A DNA stretch of 64,000 nucleotides from Cryptomeria japonica (Eukaryota > Streptophyta > Pinopsida > Cupressales > Cupressaceae). The translations under genes were made by a program, and so were the position numbers. Below are positions 1-11,298 of the stretch, one piece after another. The notes beneath the pieces are model-generated. The model did not search any database. It was not told the DNA's origin and saw nothing but the letters and a program-made list of their open reading frames with translations. The stretch lies in the NCBI RefSeq assembly GCF_030272615.1, contig NC_081410.1:575510263-575574262 (forward strand), read 5' to 3'. Position 1 is the stretch's first letter; every line of letters starts with the position of its first letter.

Positions 1-787
1 GACCGTCCCAGCTGAGAAATTGCCTCCCCATCATTGTCAAATTAGCTTTGGGTGAAAGCCAATATGCGTAGTACATTTTTGTCGGAGAAACCACTACGAA
101 TTCCTGCTTATACTTGGTATCAGATGTTGCCCGCGGCATGCTGGTAAAATATCTACCAGTCCAGTCTCCCGAGGTTTGATATGAAACACCATTTTTATAC
201 TGCATCACAATTTCTGCCTTTCCTGGAGATGGATTCAACAGGACAGAGAAAGGCCCAGGCGCTGGATCCACCGGACTCTTCCAAGAGGACAATTTCAAGC
301 CTTTCCAAAGCTTCATGGTAGGCATAAAATGATCGGTGGGATTTTCGAAGCTCTCCCACACAGTCTGAGAACTGTTTTGGACATCTAAAAGAACACAATT
401 ACCAGTGTCCAGTATAGAAGCCCTTGATGCCTTCGCTTGCTGAGTGTCATTACTCGACCAAATGACTTTTCCTTGCAGATCAGATACAGTGAGATAACCA
501 GATGTAGAGAGAGAGAAAACGCCGGGCATGTTTCTGATGGGAGTTTCTCTGTTAGCCACCCAAATGATGGTCTTATCAGGGATCTGAGCATACCAGATGC
601 CAATATACCAGTTGGTGGTTCCGTTGGGACAGAAAAATCCCAATTCAAAAGTGCCATTCTTTGAAATGATGGTCTGATTTTCCCTCAGAGAAGCCCCCAA
701 AGAGAGGGTGTCTACACCAGCAACTAACAAATTGCAACTGCGCTGGAGAACAAGCACACCAAGAGCTAAAATGAAAAAAAGATCCAT
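1..787 (-). CDS. G-type lectin S-domain receptor-like kinase, N-terminal part (copy 1, runs off left edge)
   Basis: An ATG at 787 opens 262 uninterrupted codons that reach the window edge with no stop, so the 3' part (rest of the ectodomain, membrane segment, kinase) lies outside. Residues 1 to about 24 form a hydrophobic signal peptide (MDLFFILALGV...). Residues ~25-145 are a bulb-type lectin domain with the family motifs GTFELGFF, YIGIWYAQIP, WVANRETP and VIWSSND. From ~165 the S-locus glycoprotein domain follows (GPFSVLLNP, DWTGRYFTSMP, YYAYWLSP). Members of this family are plasma-membrane receptors in defence or development; the ligand cannot be inferred. A second, broken copy lies at 29755-32040 on the same strand. 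No lesion is visible in this part, so the gene may be functional, but the missing two thirds decide that. Confidence 0.85.
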   Translation of the reverse strand, partial: MDLFFILALGVLVLQRSCNLLVAGVDTLSLGASLRENQTIISKNGTFELGFFCPNGTTNWYIGIWYAQIPDKTIIWVANRETPIRNMPGVFSLSTSGYLTVSDLQGKVIWSSNDTQQAKASRASILDTGNCVLLDVQNSSQTVWESFENPTDHFMPTMKLWKGLKLSSWKSPVDPAPGPFSVLLNPSPGKAEIVMQYKNGVSYQTSGDWTGRYFTSMPRATSDTKYKQEFVVVSPTKMYYAYWLSPKANLTMMGRQFLSWDG

Positions 788-2135
788 TTTCTTTCTTTCT
801 ATTAATTACGGATGCCCTGAAATGGAAGATATATATCTGGTGTCCGAAGTTGTGATCCTTGCTAGTTTTAAAAGAGATATTAGATAGACCATCGAATGCA
901 CGTTGTTGACCCAATTTTTTGTTCAACTCTGAATGCTACGTTGCCTTCAACTTTGTTGGTGAAACTTGACTTATTTGTCTTCGAATCCACTGTGCTCAGA
1001 CTCCAGAGACATTTGTGGTGGAAAAAGCAGAAATATTTAATTTTGTAAAGGGTAATTAATGTTTGGCGACTACATTTTGTGTGCTCATTCCAATCACGTG
1101 CTTGCCCAAAACATTATCTTAGTCACCGCGAAGTATTTGTGTAACAGAGAAATTTCGTAGCAAGTAAGCACTGTATTGTGGTCGTATATTTACTGAAAAC
1201 AAGAGCTTAGATGATCATTGAAATTGAAATAGTCGTTTTGCAATAAATTCGAAGGAAAATTGTCACATCATAGCTTTTTCTATTTTTTCTTCAAATCTTT
1301 TATCTCGTGGATGGGCTATAAATGTTCCTTTGACAGGGAGTCTCAGACATGACACTAGATATTAGATGACTTTGGAGAATGCCAATTTGGTTCTCTCAAT
1401 TTAATTTGGTCGTCGTCACTGTCTCTCAATCCTAAAGCTAATTTACTTATGTTCAAACCCACATGTTTGACTCAATAAATGTTGATAAAGTTTGATGGTA
1501 TGTTTCAATTGATGGTGGGGTATTTAGGGTATTTAGTGAGTTCAATTGAATATATTTGTACATTTTCTGTCAGAGATTACGTTTTTTCATGTTGGGATTG
1601 CAACAACATATCTGAAGGAGATTGGTTTTCTTCGAGTTCATCCGTTCACTAAATAGTGCATATGTAGGGAATCTCATGTTTGGATTTTTACTTTGTTTTT
1701 GTTTTTCTTCTTCTCTCTATCTTTCTGTTGTTCTAGAATCACTTGCGAACTCAAGCTCTGAGGATCACCTACAAAAACTGAAATAACTTTCTACAAGAAA
1801 GAAAAACAAGAGTATAAATTTGCAATAATGGATGCAAAATATATTGAATCAAATACGATCACTGATGTGCACATACAATTTATGCAATGAATGAAACGTA
1901 CATATGATATCTTTGTTATATAGACAAGGTTGAAAGATTAAGACTAACTAGGATGATGACAAGTGCATTTATCCTATGTCATGTGACAACTATGGGGATA
2001 AGATCACATGTCTACAAGAGACTTCTAGAAATATTCCTAGTTCACTAAGTAAACTTAACATGTGAACATATGTAAAAAGACATTAACTAGGAACTAGTTA
2101 GATAATGTACCTTGTTCATATTACAAAGATGAAAA
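788..2135. other. Upstream flank of receptor-kinase copy 1, duplicated at 32041-33165
   Basis: No coding region recognised. Blocks at 800-900, 1320-1380 and 1440-2135 match 32050-32140, 32280-32360 and 32520-33165 in the same order and orientation, so the receptor gene was duplicated together with about 1.3 kb of upstream sequence. The ~350 bp at 960-1310 is absent from the second copy. A piece of it (999-1095) reappears inverted at 20005-20100. An AT run at 826-835 lies only ~40 bp before the start codon and is too close to be called a TATA box with confidence. Confidence 0.6.
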
Positions 2136-3009
2136 ATTATCAACTTAATCCGCCACCTTCGATTATCAAGGAATTTATATATATTATCATTTCTTAACAG
2201 AGTCGCCACCAAGGAGTTTTTCATAACACATTATCGCTACTATACATTGTCATTTCTTATTGAATCGCCATCAATCGCTCTCCCTTCATTCTTTGCTAGT
2301 GGCTCCTTCCTCGGACACGTAAGATTGTTTGGCCTAAGTCATAGGGTAGTCGACACCGAGACTTATGGTATTAGCTTCCTATCACTTGATTACCATGACT
2401 TGTATATACTCCTTTAATTTGGATGTGGTCATTACTTTATTATTGCATTTGCCACATCACTCCCTTTGATGTCATATTTATAATTAATTATTCTTATTAT
2501 CTGGTGTTTGCATTTGCCGCCTTCTTCATCGTACTTCTAGGGTTGATCATTTAATCACTTATGTCTTTCCTTCGGGAAGGTTGATTATCATAAAACAGTC
2601 TATGAGAATACATTTTGCAATTTTGTCTCTTTAGAGATTTCAGAAAATTGCGGTGCTGGGTTATCATGGTATAAAGCGTGGGGACATTACATCAAATGCC
2701 TCACTAATACATTTTCCCAATTTTTTTTCCTTTATGCTGCCAACTACTTACTTCCTTCGACAACCTCTCTTTCTTGCGCAAGCTTCTCTTTTTGGTTACC
2801 ACACACTTGCACTTCTTTGCTTCCTCTATCACTCCTTGTGTCCTCTCTACACGACACTTCCTCTTTACACGACTCTTCCTCTCCTCTTTTTTAGTATCTT
2901 ACATTGCACTAATATTCTTCCCCTATCAATTTTTTATTTTATTTTCCTTTGACCCATACGATCCTTTATTTCCTTTCCACGTCAATGCTGGGAGTTGAAT
3001 TAAATTTGT
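2136..3009. other. Intergenic, no gene seen
   Basis: A short imperfect internal repeat is present: two versions of an AGTCGCCACCAA-like string near 2200 and 2265. Such strings occur in leaders of some plant LTR elements, so this may be old retroelement sequence. 2700-2960 is pyrimidine-rich and its open frames are composition artefacts. Confidence 0.3.
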
Positions 3010-3310
3010 TCAAAGTTTCTAAAGCCTTTCTAACAAATCCATTTTGTATGTTCCTATCATATTCATGTCTACCAAGGCACTTGTTATATTAGTAATCGTT
3101 CCAAAGCTCCCACATAGGCTGCGAGGATGCTGGTAAAGGTTGTGGAAATTCGCTTTACACCAGTCACTTGCGTTTTCTTGAAGTTTCCAAAGCATTTTAA
3201 TAGTGCAAAATAATTTGAAGTTAAAGTGCAGGCATCAAACAGTTCATAAACCCTTTCGATGTTTCCACATTTTGCGTGCATATCTACCAAACAATTGCAA
3301 CTCTAACATC
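3010..3310 (-). pseudogene. PPR protein fragment (pseudogene)
   Basis: On the minus strand a frame reads VDMHAKCGNIERVYELFDA, the hallmark of a plant pentatricopeptide repeat, then TTFTSILAAYVGALE, resembling the next repeat, and after a stop a further TSALVDMNM-like repeat start. PPR proteins bind organellar RNA and usually carry ten or more repeats; only about two degraded ones remain. There is no start codon, no organelle-targeting sequence and no flanking repeats, so this is a relic. A wider PPR gene outside the visible homology is unlikely because both sides turn into AT-rich non-coding sequence. Confidence 0.6.
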
Positions 3311-4699
3311 ATCTCATTGTATGCCATTAAGGTGCCATCATGCGATCGTAGAAATTCAAGAGCTTAGGCTCTAAATTCATAGAGTTGTTTTGCAAAGTAG
3401 AAAGAGAGATGTCAATTAAAAACCAAAACAAATTAAAATTGTAAGAAAACAACTCAGACATATTTTTGGTTGGTGCTGATTGTCAATCCACTCGAGTGCT
3501 CCTGCACCAAACAAAGATGAATATTTCCTATGTTTTTATGGATCTTACAAAGATGTTTAAAAATCTTGTTTTTGTTGGTAAGTATTTTAGAGATTTACAT
3601 GTTTCATATGATGAATAGAGTTTAATAGGTTCCAAATGGAGCTTAGAGGACCCCCAAGGAAGGTAGAGGATAATTCCTTCACCAACTAGTTATTTTTTCA
3701 AAGATTGAGTATATTGTTTAAATTTATAATATTTTTATAGGGTAGATTATTTTCCATTTATATTTTAGTGACTTGGTTTACAATTTTGATGTGTTGTTAT
3801 AGTTATATTTATTTATTCTTTCTTTTTACTTTTGAACTTTGATGAGGACTAGACAATTTTTTTGTAATTTATTTTTATAGAAAAGACTTCACTTTTTTCT
3901 TGATAAGGAGAGGATAGTGTATAGACAATTGATTAATAATTCATGATATGCAATACATACTAACTTCATTGGTGATTACATCAATTGACAAGCTTGATTG
4001 AACCAATAACTTTGGGCAAGTCTAAATGTTATATGTGATTGTAAGTTGAACAAGATGTTGATCATGTAATTTGTATATGTGATGCAAAAATGGATCAATA
4101 GAGTTAAGGTAACCAACTAGCTTAGTCACATATCAAAACTTATCCTTGCACTTATTACCCTTAAAATGATTCATTTAAGAAAGAAACAAACTGAAGCAAA
4201 GTTGTGAAAATTAGAGTGTTAGGATAGTACAACAAGGTAAATGCAAGCCAAGTGATTAGGAAATTCAAGGCATTGAATTTGGATAGAAATAGAGCATGGA
4301 TGACATCTTTGACTGCAGTTGAACGTGTTCAATAGTTGCAACCCCAATTGAACTCTTTTTGTGTAGAGACCATCAATAGGGATCGGTTAAATTCGAGTAT
4401 AAATCATTTGATATGAGACAAAAAAAAACTTAGTGTCTCTTTGGGAATCTAAATAATTTAAAATTATTTATTTTAGGTATACATGTACTTTGGGCCCTTT
4501 CTAAGAGAGGTCATTTTGGGGCACTTGAAGTAATTTTCCTTAGTTTTCTTGGAAAATTTTCCTTACTGTGATTGGGAAAGTGAGTGAAAATTGTCAATTT
4601 CTATGGATTTTGGGCATTGTTGTTATTGGGAAGAGTGCCCATGTATGCCTTAACCATAAATGTTAACAACTTTTGAGATAGAGACTTCAGGAGTTTAAC
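3311..4699. other. AT-rich intergenic, no gene seen
   Basis: No coherent frame, structural RNA or repeat boundary was recognised. The last few hundred bases may already belong to the degraded Gypsy gag that becomes readable near 4700. Confidence 0.3.
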
Positions 4700-5700
4700 A
4701 CTCACCCTTTTGGAGTTTCAACCAAAATATTTGATGAAGGGCATCCACAATGGTATTTCAAAGAATGAACTCAACTAAATAAACAAAGAACGATCAAAGA
4801 GTTTGCCACTTAATTCCACAAGTTGGCCGTCATGGTACTAAAAATCTCTCAAGAAAGACTCACTACCTCTTTGTGGAGGGATTGAAATAATCAATTCAAA
4901 GCATAGTAAGTGTCATGGACTTAATAAACCCTGAAGCAATTCAAAAGGCAATGAAATTTGAGACTAATCCGTCAAAAGAAAAATACAAAGGCTTTGTGTC
5001 ACACACACACCCCAAGTATCCTCACAAGGATGAAAAACATAAGAAGGAATTGTTAGGAAAAACACGCCTTCATTGTAATGATAAATTTGAACACGTACAA
5101 TTATGTCAAAATGATGATGCCCAAAAATGGTGAGATGACCTAAAAAGGAAGAATTCGTGCTTCAAATATAAGGAACCATGAGAATGTGGTCACATATGTG
5201 GGAAATGAAGCCAAATGTAGCACATGAAAGCAACATCCAATGAAGAAACCAAAGAAAATCCCAGCAAGAAGATAAGATATAAAGATGAAGAGTATGGGAC
5301 CTTAATCACTATCTCTCAAGCCTCCAAGCACCATCCATTTAGAATCAAAAGTACCCTAAAAATACAAAGGGTTATCACCCTAGTGGATAATAGGGCATCC
5401 CACAACTTCATTAATGAGAAATTAGTTGTAAAAATGAAATTGAAACTTAAAAACTTTAAGAGATTTACGACAACCATTACTACGGGAGATATGGTTTGAT
5501 GCACTAAGCCAATTTCCCAACTAGAAATAACCTTAAGGAAACATTCCATTAAAGAAGACTTTTATGTGGTACCATTAGATGTAGATATAATATTAGGAAC
5601 CTCTTGGATATACTCCCTAGAATGCTTTATGTTTGACCTCCCAAACTTGAAAATTTGCTTCCAACATGAGGGAAAATAAGCCACATTGGAAGGGTTACCT
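4700..5700 (+). pseudogene. Gypsy-type gag and aspartic protease relic
   Basis: Two open pieces remain (4915-5133 and 5224-5499) with readable homology between and after them. The first resembles the C-terminal gag region of Ty3/Gypsy elements (VMDLINPEAIQKAMKFE). The second contains a protease-like stretch, TLVDNRASHNFI, where the family has V-D-S-G-A-S-H-N-F-I. The catalytic D-S-G triplet has become D-N-R, so the enzyme would be dead. Further on, VVPLDVDIILGTSWI matches the C-terminal I-L-G motif of the same protease fold. Several stops and frame changes interrupt it. No LTR, primer site or reverse transcriptase was found beside it. Confidence 0.6.
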
Positions 5701-6790
5701 AATGGATCCTCTTCCTCTTAAAAAAAATTATGGTTGAACCATCTTTCTGAAACGATTAATATGAAAAGGACTATTGTGTGGCTCTTCAGTTTGACAAGAT
5801 GATTGAAATCATCTTAACCATTGATTTATTTCTCGCATTTATGAAAAGGATAGGGGTTCGGTCATTTTACGACTCAGACAAAAGGAAACTATTTGCAGAG
5901 AGATAAGAATATCAAGATTTGGTCAAGCACAGGAATAGTTACTGTAGCAATATTAAAATCACAACTAGATTATTATCTAGGGTCGATTTATTTTACTCCG
6001 TCTAGCAAAGTAGTGAATAGTCAAATTGGTTAAAAGATGTATTCAGAGAAGTAAATTTATTTGATTTCAAGATAATTATACTAATACTAAAATTGGATTC
6101 TAATGAAAACCTCTTTAGCCTCCTCATCTAAACTAAATCTCAATTTGAGAGGTGTCAAAATAAAATTATGGTTGTTTGTATACATATCTCAGCCACAATT
6201 TTCCTATCCAGGAATAATTTGAACTAAACGCAATTTTAAGAAGACAAGTGATGAGTTTTTGTTGATACTAAAAATATTTTAATATATATCTTTGTTTTTA
6301 TTTTATATTTATATATGTTTTATCTAAACTACGTTTATTTTGAAAATATCATGTTTATCTATGCTTATATTAACATTATTATTTTAATATGTAAATGGTT
6401 GTCAATTAAGTAAAATATAAGTGTTTTTGTTAGCATATTCACATTATCATGCTCACGCCATCACTCCATCTTTTGTTGCAATTGTAGAATGCCTCTTGAC
6501 ATCAATAATTACTTGTCTTATTTAATTTTTCCTAGTGATAAATATAATTTGAATTAATAAAAATTGAGTTAATATTTAATCTATCTTTTTATTTTGGTTT
6601 ATAATAAGATATTATTTCTTTAAATGTGATAGGTATGTTTTTTCCAATATGTATGTAGTAATTTAATTTAAATAATATCTAAAACTAAAAGATTTGGTGT
6701 TGCTTATTTTGTTCACTATTTATGCTAAGTGCACAAATATGTGATCTTTCATAAATTCAAAGTCTAGTTATTTTTTATAAACTCAAATAT
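5701..6790. other. AT-rich intergenic, no gene seen
   Basis: Very AT-rich sequence with no coding frame longer than chance and no recognised repeat boundary. Confidence 0.3.
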
Positions 6791-6792
6791 GC

Positions 6793-7010
6793 CATCTTTC
6801 TTTTGCTCCCCCCTCCGCCCCCTGCCCCCTCACCCCCCCCTCTCTCTCTTCAAATTTATTCCATCTCTCCCTCTATCTTTGTCTAATTATCTCTCCATCT
6901 CTCTCTACTCCTATATCTCTCCCTATATCTAACTATCTCAAATATCACTTCCTACCTATGTATTTACCTTTCTATTACTCCCTCCCCTTCTCTCCCTCTC
7001 TCTATCTGCT
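6793..7010. repeat. Pyrimidine-rich low-complexity tract
   Basis: About 220 bp of almost pure C/T on the plus strand, with runs of C, CT dinucleotides and TCTCCATCTC-like repeats. It ends exactly where the inverted duplication (arm A) begins. Confidence 0.85.
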
Positions 7011-7862
7011 AAACAAATAATCCTCCAAAATGAAGTAGTAGCAACAATGGTAGTGAGAGGCTTAGATCTACTTTGTCAACATTGTTCTCACTTCATTACA
7101 TTACTTATTGAAAAATTTAACAAATCCCCCACTAACTCATCTAAAAATACATGATCTTTTTGGACCTTTTCTTAAAACATGTTATTTTATCACTTAACTT
7201 TATTTTATTTTTCACATAAGTTAACAACATTAGAATATTAATTAGCTCATAATCTTGTTGGACATAGGAAATTGAATTCATCATAATTTATATTATTTTT
7301 TCAATCTCGATTAAATGATAGGTATCATATATTCTTTCCCTAAACATAATCACATCTATGATAATGCCTATCAAATTTAGATTTTTTTTTTCACTTATCC
7401 TAAGGCCTTGTACTAAATTGCATTAATGTTTATTAGTTTGCATGCCAATCAACACCTAATGTGTCATATACAAAGACAAGTCCTAAGGCTCTAGTTGAAC
7501 ATAAAGGAAAAGATAACATAGAGCTCGGTACTCATTATTAATTATAAGAAATGTTATTAAAGTGCATAGCATTGCATTTGTATTTCATCAACAAATACAA
7601 GAATTCAAGCATTCAAGACATCTAGGTGTCTTCAATTATTGTAAAACTGATTTAGGGTTCTAATATAGAGTTTAAAAAGTTTCATATCTCCACCAAATTG
7701 GATCATTTTTCATTATCTTGCATGCCATAATATTTAACTTTAATACCTTGAAGATGGCATATTATTTCAAGACAATTTTTAAGACATTAATTGATCATAA
7801 AATAAAAGATATAGAGAAATCAAAAATTATTTTGGATAAAAATTATTAGTTAATTATATAAT

Positions 7863-7880
7863 AACACATCAACATTCCAT
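7863..7880 (+). repeat. Target-site duplication, left copy (LINE in arm A)
   Basis: aacacatcaacattccat, 18 bp, repeated exactly at 9982-9999. Arm B has the empty site (reverse complement near 20836-20856), which confirms that 7881-9981 is an insertion. Confidence 0.85.
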
Positions 7881-8243
7881 GGCACCCAGACAAACTATTT
7901 TACCGAGGCAAATGCATCCTACATTGGGCTTAGAATGGCAAGTCATTGGGGATTTAAGGAGTTGTTGGAGAGTGATTCCTTAAATTTAAAGAATTGTTTG
8001 AACAAAAAATTTCCACCTAGTTGGATGATTAACCATTTAATTCAGGAGTGCTTTGAAATGATGAACAAATTTGAGGATATTAAAATATCACATGTTTTGA
8101 GGGAGGGTAATAGGTCAGTTGACCACATGGCTAATCTAGCTATGGTTAGAGATGATGAAAAGTGGTGGAAGGAAGGGGATTCCTTCTCATTCCAGTTGTG
8201 TGAGTTGGCAAGGAAGGACACTAAAAAATATTTCATCACTTGA
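7881..8243 (+). pseudogene. LINE ORF2 C-terminal RNase H domain (5'-truncated)
   Basis: The frame is open from the first inserted base and begins GTQTNYFTEANA, placing the insertion edge inside the RNase H fold. The catalytic glutamate (TEANA), the following aspartate (LESDSLN) and the C-terminal HVLREGNRSVDHMANLA motif are all present. The first catalytic aspartate lay upstream and is lost. Plant L1 elements use such a domain to remove RNA from the RNA-cDNA hybrid. All 120 codons are stop-free, so the copy is relatively young, but it cannot make an active enzyme. Confidence 0.75.
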
Positions 8244-9830
8244 ACATTAATGATGACCGCTCACATGTGTAGGGATTTTCATAGAAAAGAGCAAAGGTGA
8301 GTTTCCAGATTGTTCCCGTGGCTTTGTTTGTTTTGTGTTAGCCTGAAGTCTGGTTTTGGTACAGATGTTCAGAAACTTCATGGACATAATCATCAACTCA
8401 CAGACCTATTTGTGATTAATTGGGATAATGGGATGTTGCGTGTGTATGGGGTAGAGTTCAGAATCGATGAACCTTTCATTGCCAAGATTTTTGGGCTTAG
8501 TATGGAGGGCAGAAAATTCTTCAGGGAAATGAAGAACTCGGAAGAAGACCTCTCTATTTTCTACGATAAATAGAGTGAAATGAGGAGGGTTAAGAAGAAC
8601 CCGGATGGCGGCTATAACCAATTGGACCTTCAAAGTCTCTCGGTAGACATGGCAAAATTCATTATGAGGCACATTACCCTCGATGGTAGCTTTTCTATTA
8701 TTTTCTATTACCATTTTCACTATTCTAAACCATTTAAGACGTGACAAAAGAATGTCTATTCCATTTTACTTGTTATATTCCCTGAAGTTATCTATTAGTA
8801 AGTATGCTAAGAATGAGGATAACCCAATTCTTCATGAGGGTTTAATTATCTTAATCATGGAGTTTGTGAAGGCCCATGAGATCAAACCCTCCCCTACTTT
8901 AGAAAACTCTAAGTCTTTAGCCAGCTAGGAGGTGCATGATGTATCAGATACAGAGTTCGATGATGCAGAGGGCGGGAAAGCTATGGATTGGAATGATGTC
9001 CAGGTGTCGGACGATTCAGATTATAAACACTCGGAGGATGAGGGTCCCCTGAAAAAGGATACTCTTGGTACTAGCAATAGTAGAAAAAACCCTCCTAGAT
9101 GGGTTGCTAAAAAGAAAACCCCTATTTCGTAGACCTACATTTTGGGCCCGCAAAATTTGAAGAAACAAAAGAGTGGAAATAAGGCAGTGAATCTTGACAA
9201 GGAGGATAATGAAATAAAACTCAATATCCCCATCAATGTGAACCCCAATGAGACCAAAGATGATGAAAAGGATGTTGATATGCTTACGGGAAAATCGTTG
9301 ATGTATCAAGAAAAGTGTTTCTGATGGTTTTTTGGAGATATCAATATTCTAAAACAGGGGATTAAACATCTAATTGCCACTTTCACTAAGATTCCTGCTC
9401 CAGATAAGACTAATGAGCTATTGAAGTTACCCCAACAAATTGTGAAAGATATCAAGATCGTGAAGACTGAGCATGAGGCGAAAATCAACAGGTTGGAGAA
9501 AGAGATACAAAAACTGAAGAGTAAACTAAAGGTTTTGGTGGAGGTCATCAAGGAAGCCATGCACAATAGTTTTGAGGGTTTTAAGAGAGTCAATGAGGAA
9601 ATTTCCTTGCAAAAGGAGTAGATGGCCAAAGCAGAGACACCCCCAGATATCAACTTGACTAAGATGAACCAGGAGGTGTAGGCATCTACGGGATTGTGTA
9701 CCAGGACCAGGAGCAAACATCAGGTAACTGGTAGTTCGAGGTTTATTATGGAGTAACTCCAAGAGATTAATAATAAAGCGTTCCAAAAAAATGTTGAGCT
9801 TATGAAAGCTCTATCCTAGTTTTTTATGAT
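8244..9830 (+). pseudogene. Degraded ORF of unknown function downstream of LINE RNase H
   Basis: 8310-8573 reads DLFVINWDNGMLRVYGVEF and RIDEPFIAKIFGLSMEGRKF in one frame. After a frame change, 8683-9620 stays in a single frame broken only by stops near 8927, 9131 and 9323. The second part moves from a mixed region (YLLYSLKLSISKYAKNEDNP) through an acidic stretch (8932-9130) and a basic segment to a predicted coiled coil at 9421-9620 (IVKTEHEAKINRLEKEIQKL). I recognise no family. The IFGL part faintly recalls plant transposon-associated domains, but that is a guess. It lies between RNase H and the 3' tail inside the same target duplications, so it moved with the LINE. Confidence 0.45.
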
Positions 9831-9981
9831 ATTGTGTCCTGTTTAGGTCTGTTTTTTGTGATTTTCTATTCTAGGGTGTTTCTATAGATGGTTAGCAGTT
9901 GGCTAGACTTTGGTTACTATGTTTTATTTTTTGTTGGATTTGGGTTTTTGGTCCCTGTAAAACCTGTTTATCTTAATCAAA

Positions 9982-9999
9982 AACACATCAACATTCCAT
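9982..9999 (+). repeat. Target-site duplication, right copy (LINE in arm A)
   Basis: Exact repeat of 7863-7880, directly after the A-ending 3' terminus of the LINE. Confidence 0.85.
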
Positions 10000-10425
10000 C
10001 AACAAGGATTATAGTTTAGGATTTTTACATCTATATGTCTTCTTTGAATTTTTAAATACTATGAAATTGACAAATGGGTCTAACCTGGAGTTAAGGAAGT
10101 TTCATACTTCGACCTTATTACAACAAACTCTTTGTTGTTTAGGATTAGAATACACCCCTAATTCTTGTCAAATTGGGAACCCTTATTTTTTCTAATATTA
10201 CAATAAGAAAGTAGAAATATGAATATGCATTGTAAGTCATCATACCTAAAAAATAAATTAATAATATACTATTCATATTATACCATTTCATTTTGAAACT
10301 TGAAATTTTGATGACAATTGAACTCTATGTATAGGAACATAAGCTATAAATATAACTAATTAATATACATAATTTTAATATTATATAAATCATATTTATT
10401 CTTTGATTGCAAAATTAAATAGTTA

Positions 10426-11262
10426 TTTTATTTTTATAGATAATGGGCCTTTGGCTGAATAGTTATATTAATTGAATGAAATTACATAAACTTACAACCC
10501 AATTCAGTGTGGGCACCGGTAGGAAAGAATCAAGCTAAGAAAACCTCTAGTCTTGCCCAAGGAAAAATTTCCTGGAAATTAGATAAAATACAAAAAGTGG
10601 CCAATTGCCATTTCAGAACAATACATATGATATTTCATGTCAAATACATCATACTAATTCCAACTATGATGGTTGCAAAATTTAACTGCAATAATGCCAC
10701 ATTCTGATAATGATGGTATGGGGTAGTTCTGAATAAATCACGTCGAATACCTCCACCTGAATCCTGCAAAACCAGATTGCCAAAACAAATTGTGCATTCT
10801 TCTTGATACTGTTAGACTAGTCTCAATCAAAAAGTAGATGCAACTTTAGCCAAGCTTGTTAAAATTTCCCTGTTTTAACTAAATAGAAACATTTTCCATA
10901 GATTTCCAATATGAAAACACACCAAAAGAATACCCATAATAGATTAAATTACTCTCGAGCCAAGCTGATCAATTCTACCAACAGATAGAAGAATAAATTG
11001 AGGTAAAGAAAGACCCAAAAAAGATTTAGCTAGTAAGATCTGTTGAATCTAAAAAACCAAAGTATAACCTAGTCTAGGGCCATGACAACCGTAGACTAAT
11101 TTAAGAATCCCAACCAAAGTAAGACTGACAAAACAAGCAAAAAACAAACCTGCAACGAACTAAAAAGGGAGAAAAGGAACTATATCCACAAGCATATAAA
11201 TACATATAGATATCTATATATATATGTGTGTGTGTGTGTACGTACATACATACATACATACA

Positions 11263-11298
<36 letters not shown>

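Larger units (their letters stand above)
7881..9981 (+). mobile_element. 5'-truncated LINE copy with 18-bp target duplication
   Basis: A 2101-bp insertion bounded by identical 18-bp repeats. Its 5' end falls inside the RNase H domain of an L1-type ORF2. Its 3' end is a T/G-rich stretch finishing in a short A run (aatcaaaa). Truncation at the 5' end plus long target duplications is the signature of target-primed reverse transcription. Unusually, about 1.6 kb with its own degraded coding capacity lies between the RNase H stop and the 3' end. Confidence 0.75.
7012..10425 (+). repeat. Inverted duplication, arm A (7012-7880 and 9982-10425, split by a LINE)
   Basis: Non-coding sequence whose reverse complement occurs at 20335-27920. 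Anchors: 7014-7055 matches 27875-27915, 7210-7270 matches 27465-27530, and 10020-10200 matches 20636-20830. Similarity fades at about 10425, opposite 20335. A 2.1-kb LINE copy interrupts this arm and is absent from the other. No coding potential was recognised in the arm itself. Confidence 0.75.

Noticed and set aside
385-926. Minus-strand frames in the other two phases of the receptor gene
   Set aside because: They overlap the well-supported lectin-domain frame and have no domain of their own.
2653-2998. Two overlapping frames with hydrophobic composition
   Set aside because: They come from a pyrimidine-rich stretch translated in two phases. No domain, no conserved start.
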